Of a DNA stretch of 8,787 nt, positions 6,988-8,787 are shown in pieces. Origin of the DNA: an uncultured Oscillochloris sp. (lineage in GTDB: Bacteria > Chloroflexota > Chloroflexia > Chloroflexales > Chloroflexaceae); NCBI GenBank assembly GCA_903877945.1, contig CAIRFY010000536.1, positions 1-8,787 of the forward strand, read 5' to 3'. Position numbers and translations under genes: made by a program. The notes under the pieces are model-generated. The model saw only the letters and a list, made by a program, of their open reading frames with translations, searched no databases and had not been told where the DNA came from. Numbering within the stretch: position 1 is the stretch's first letter; every line of letters starts with the position of its first letter.

Positions 6988-7031
6988 AGAGGGCGTGAGG
7001 CAACCGGGCCTCACGCCCTCTCTGTGTTTTT
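6988..7031 (+). terminator. Attenuator terminator hairpin
   Basis: Arms AGAGGGCGTGAGGC (6988-7001) and 7008-7021 pair perfectly over 14 bp around the loop AACCGG. They are followed by CTGTG and five T (7027-7031). The hairpin sits inside the 5' leader, 25 nt before the aroH start codon, so a transcript ending here would be a leader-only RNA of about 180 nt. Confidence 0.88.
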
Positions 7032-7043
7032 CGCCACCCGTAA

Positions 7044-7053
7044 AGAGAGGGCG
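7044..7053 (+). promoter_or_regulatory. aroH ribosome-binding region, complementary to the terminator 3' arm
   Basis: AGAGAGGGCG directly precedes the aroH start (ATG at 7056-7058) and supplies the only Shine-Dalgarno-like purines. It is an exact 10-nt complement of 7014-7023, the 3' arm of the attenuator terminator, and shares AGAGGGCG with its 5' arm (6988-6995). In readthrough mRNA an alternative hairpin could therefore cover this site. Confidence 0.55.
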
Positions 7054-7055
7054 CT

Positions 7056-7538
7056 ATGACTATCTGGTGCCGAGGTATTCGCGGCGCGACGACTTGCGAC
7101 GAGAATAGCCGCGAGTCCATTCTCACCGCCACCCACGAGATGCTCCAGCTTATGATCGCGGCCAACGGCCTGCGGCCCGAGGATCTTGCCAGCGCGATCT
7201 TCACGACCACGCCCGACCTGAACGCCGAGTTTCCTGCCGTGGCCGCCCGTGAACTGGGCTGGATCGACACCGCTCTGATGTGTGGCCACGAGATGAGTGT
7301 GCCCGGCAGTCTGCCGCGCTGTATTCGTGTACTTGTCCACTGGAATACCGAGCGCCAAGCCAGCGAGGTGATCCACATCTATGCCCGTGGGGCCAGCAAC
7401 CTGCGCCCCGAGCGCGCCGCCCGGATGTCGGCATTGTCCCCTCACCCCCTGCCCCTCTCCCTCACGGGGAGAGGGGAGATTCCGCACCAGGAGGAATCCG
7501 ACGCTCCCTCTCCCGCTCAGGAAGGGGCCGGGGGGTGA
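7056..7538 (+). CDS. aroH: Monofunctional chorismate mutase, AroH type, with repeat-encoded tail
   Basis: Converts chorismate to prephenate, the branch point to phenylalanine and tyrosine. The first 127 residues match the trimeric Bacillus subtilis AroH fold in length and pattern: RGIRGATT (6-13), TTPDLNAEFP (51-60), CGHEM (76-80), CIRVLVH (89-95), IHIYA (106-110) and LRPE (116-119). Residues equivalent to the known active site are present: Arg9, Phe59, Cys76, Glu79, Arg91, Tyr109 and Arg117. From residue 128 to the end (160) the protein is Pro/Gly/Ser-rich (SPHPLPLSLTGRGE...), translated from a copy of the GC-rich palindromic repeat that also supplies the stop codon. The usual family length is about 120-130, so this tail is an add-on, probably disordered. 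It is the first structural gene behind the Phe/Tyr attenuator, with aroF next. Confidence 0.94.
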   Translation: MTIWCRGIRGATTCDENSRESILTATHEMLQLMIAANGLRPEDLASAIFTTTPDLNAEFPAVAARELGWIDTALMCGHEMSVPGSLPRCIRVLVHWNTERQASEVIHIYARGASNLRPERAARMSALSPHPLPLSLTGRGEIPHQEESDAPSPAQEGAGG

Positions 7539-7541
7539 GGG
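7438..7541. repeat. GC-rich palindromic repeat, variant copy overlapping the aroH 3' end
   Basis: It begins CCCTCACCCCCTGCCCCTCT and ends GGGGGGTGAGGG, the same termini as the repeat at 4719-4771. It is about twice as long because the right part is spaced by an inner segment with its own small hairpin, GATTCC (7478-7483) with GGAATC (7493-7498). It lies in frame in aroH, encoding the tail and the TGA stop (7536-7538). Confidence 0.82.
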
Positions 7542-7672
7542 CGAAGATTTCTTAGTACGGGGAAACGCAGATGTACTCACGAACCGCTGAGGTCGCCCCG
7601 TGCGACCCACGAAAGCTCGTACCCGCGCCCGCCGTCGCCCGTAGCAGCTATGAAAAGCAGGAGGATCGCGCC

Positions 7673-8689
7673 ATGATCATTGTGATGCAGACCGGATCAA
7701 CCCAGGCGGATATTGACACCGTGCTTGAACGCCTGAAGGAGTACGACCTCCAGGGCCACCTGATCATTGGGGCCGAGCGCACCGTGGTGGCGGTGGTCGG
7801 TGCCACTATTCCATCCACACTGCGCGAGGAGATGGAGCACTTCGCTGGGGTGAAGGAGACGCTGCGGATCACCCAGCCCTACAAGCTCGTCTCGCGGGAG
7901 GTGCGGCCCCACGATACTATCGTCGATGTGCGCGGGGTGAAGGTGGGTGGCGGCAGTGTGGTGGTGATCGCTGGCCCCTGCTCGGTCGAGAGCGAGGAGC
8001 AGATCATTGAGTCGGCCCGGGTGGTGCGCGATGCCGGTGCGAATATGCTGCGCGGCGGTGCCTTCAAGCCGCGCTCCTCGCCCTACACCTTCCGTGGCCT
8101 TGGCGAACTCGGGCTCAAGCTTTTGGCCCAGGCCCGCGATGAGACGGGCCTGCCCATCGTCACCGAGGTGATGACGCCTGGTGACGTGGATCTGGTGGCG
8201 CGCTACGCCGATGTGTTCCAGATCGGGGCGCGTAACATGCAGAACTACCAATTGCTGGAGGAAGTTGGTCGCACTGGATTGCCCGTCCTACTCAAGCGCG
8301 GCCTCTCGGCTACCATTGAGGAGTGGCTGCTGAGCGCCGCGTACGTGATCGCCCAGGGCAACCCGAACGTGATCCTCTGCGAGCGCGGTATCCGCACTTT
8401 CGAGACGGCCACCCGCAATACGATGGATCTGAACGCGGTGGCGGTGGCCAAGAAGCGCACCCACCTGCCCGTGATCGCCGACCCTAGCCACGGCACTGGC
8501 AAATGGTACCTGGTGGCCCCGCTGGCCCTGGCCAGCATCGCCGCTGGTGCCGACGGGGTGATCCTGGAGGTTCACCCCGACCCGGATCGCGCCAAGTCTG
8601 ACGGCGGCCAGTCCCTGAACCCGGAGAACTTCGCTGCTCTGATGCCGAAGATCGCCGCTGTGGCCGCCGCTCTCGGGCGGAGTCGCTAA
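7673..8689 (+). CDS. aroF: 3-deoxy-7-phosphoheptulonate (DAHP) synthase, Thermotoga/Bacillus type with N-terminal regulatory domain
   Basis: Condenses phosphoenolpyruvate and erythrose 4-phosphate to DAHP, the first step of the shikimate pathway. From the chosen start the protein has 338 residues, the same length as I recall for the Thermotoga maritima enzyme. Residues 1-68 form the ferredoxin-like domain that gives tyrosine/phenylalanine feedback inhibition in that enzyme, then comes PYKLVSRE (69-76) and the (beta/alpha)8 barrel. Expected motifs: AGPCSVES (100-107), GGAFKPRSSPY (128-138), QIGARNMQN (183-191), LLKRG (206-210), ILCERGIRTFE (234-244) and DPSH (270-273). Likely metal ligands are Cys103, His273, Glu299 and Asp310. 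ATG 7673 is preferred over the in-frame ATG at 7571 because AGGAGG (7659-7664) sits 8 nt before it and homology begins at MIIV. Second gene of the attenuated operon, so both transcription and enzyme activity probably respond to Phe/Tyr. Confidence 0.96.
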   Translation: MIIVMQTGSTQADIDTVLERLKEYDLQGHLIIGAERTVVAVVGATIPSTLREEMEHFAGVKETLRITQPYKLVSREVRPHDTIVDVRGVKVGGGSVVVIAGPCSVESEEQIIESARVVRDAGANMLRGGAFKPRSSPYTFRGLGELGLKLLAQARDETGLPIVTEVMTPGDVDLVARYADVFQIGARNMQNYQLLEEVGRTGLPVLLKRGLSATIEEWLLSAAYVIAQGNPNVILCERGIRTFETATRNTMDLNAVAVAKKRTHLPVIADPSHGTGKWYLVAPLALASIAAGADGVILEVHPDPDRAKSDGGQSLNPENFAALMPKIAAVAAALGRSR

Positions 8690-8735
8690 GGGTGTTAGGC
8701 AATACCGCAAAACTCGCCCTGTGAAGCGTCATGTC

Positions 8736-8787
8736 ATTCTGAGCGAAGCGAAGAATCCCGGCCGGGATTCTTCGCTTCGCTCAGAAT
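8736..8787. repeat. Perfect 52-nt palindromic repeat at the window edge
   Basis: Arms 8736-8761 (starting ATTCTGAGCGAAGCGAAGAA) and 8762-8787 are exact reverse complements with no loop. It lies 46 nt after the aroF stop codon and is cut by the end of the window, so the element may be longer. ATTCTGAGCGAAGCGAAGAATC-type repeats occur in many bacterial genomes as dispersed elements. It may act as a transcript end or mRNA-stabilising hairpin for the aro operon, but there is no T-run in view. Confidence 0.85.

Larger units (their letters stand above)
6850..7031 (+). promoter_or_regulatory. Phe/Tyr transcription attenuator of the aroH-aroF operon
   Basis: This leader carries the parts of a ribosome-mediated attenuator. 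A leader ORF (6883-6960) has Phe/Tyr control codons at 6904-6921. Directly after them a 7-bp stem with one bulged C forms between 6922-6928 and 6936-6943 (regions 1:2). A perfect terminator hairpin (6988-7021) and T-run follow. A competing antiterminator can be drawn by hand: 6937-6940 with 6998-7001, 6949-6951 with 6993-6995, 6956-6958 with 6988-6990, 6961-6964 with 6984-6987, and 6968-6971 with 6976-6979. It is imperfect but uses both region 2 and the terminator's 5' arm. A ribosome stalled at the Tyr codons would cover 6922-6928, free region 2 and favour readthrough; one reaching the stop codon would mask region 2 and favour termination. The pairings are seen; the mechanism is inferred by analogy with pheA and trp leaders. 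Confidence 0.78.

Noticed and set aside
6850..7055. T-box riboswitch or TRAP-type control as an alternative reading of the aro leader
   Set aside because: I find no T-box consensus (TGGNACCGCG-like) and no regular run of GAG/TAG triplets, while the leader ORF with Phe/Tyr codons explains the hairpin better.
7571..7672. In-frame upstream ATG extending aroF by 34 residues
   Set aside because: The extension has no DAHP synthase character and no good ribosome site, whereas ATG 7673 has AGGAGG at ideal spacing and gives the family's normal length.
7650..7676. Eight-codon ORF whose stop overlaps the aroF start codon
   Set aside because: It contains the aroF Shine-Dalgarno as codons and has no ribosome site of its own; probably chance.

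Overview
The window reads as chromosomal DNA from a high-GC member of the Chloroflexota, probably a Chloroflexus/Roseiflexus/Oscillochloris-type filamentous bacterium. That is an inference from protein style (Thermotoga-type AroF, LytR-CpsA-Psr protein with a LytR_C tail, single-chain LarC, compact SpoIIE phosphatase), from GC-rich palindromic repeats between and inside genes, and from IS fragments. No rRNA, tRNA or CRISPR array was seen.

Layout. 1-50: an apparently bidirectional terminator. 52-1977 (-): membrane-anchored PAS-PAS-GGDEF diguanylate cyclase, more A/T-rich than its neighbours. 1978-2173: divergent intergenic region. 2174-4667 (+): three same-strand genes, a SpoIIE/PP2C-type phosphatase, an LCP-family cell-wall protein and a 95-residue exported protein or lipoprotein of unknown function. 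4668-4814: convergent gap filled by a palindromic repeat. 4815-5987 (-): larC, the nickel-inserting enzyme of the Lar (lactate racemase) cofactor pathway. 5988-6814: no intact gene; a graveyard with half of a GC-rich repeat, the N-terminal remnant of an IS4-like transposase and, on the opposite strand, the C-terminal remnant of an IS1-like transposase. 6815-8689 (+): an aromatic amino acid operon, aroH (chorismate mutase) then aroF (DAHP synthase). 8736-8787: a perfect 52-nt palindrome that runs into the window edge.

The most interesting object lies at 6815-7031, directly upstream of aroH. A near-consensus sigma70 promoter (TTGACT, 17 nt, TATAGT) is followed by a good Shine-Dalgarno, a 25-codon ORF with the run Phe-Ser-Phe-Tyr-Tyr-Phe, and a perfect 14-bp hairpin plus T-run. 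A stem directly after the Phe/Tyr codons and an alternative, imperfect pairing of the terminator's 5' arm complete the parts list of a classical ribosome-mediated transcription attenuator. AroF makes the first intermediate of the shikimate pathway and AroH commits chorismate to Phe/Tyr, so Phe/Tyr-codon control makes physiological sense. I know of no description of such an attenuator in this phylum, but could not search.

The aro operon has also been shaped by repeats. A copy of the GC-rich repeat has run into the 3' end of aroH, supplying about 33 extra C-terminal residues and the stop codon and separating aroH from aroF. A second palindromic repeat sits 8 nt before the LCP start codon, and a third lies between the convergent lcp cluster and larC.
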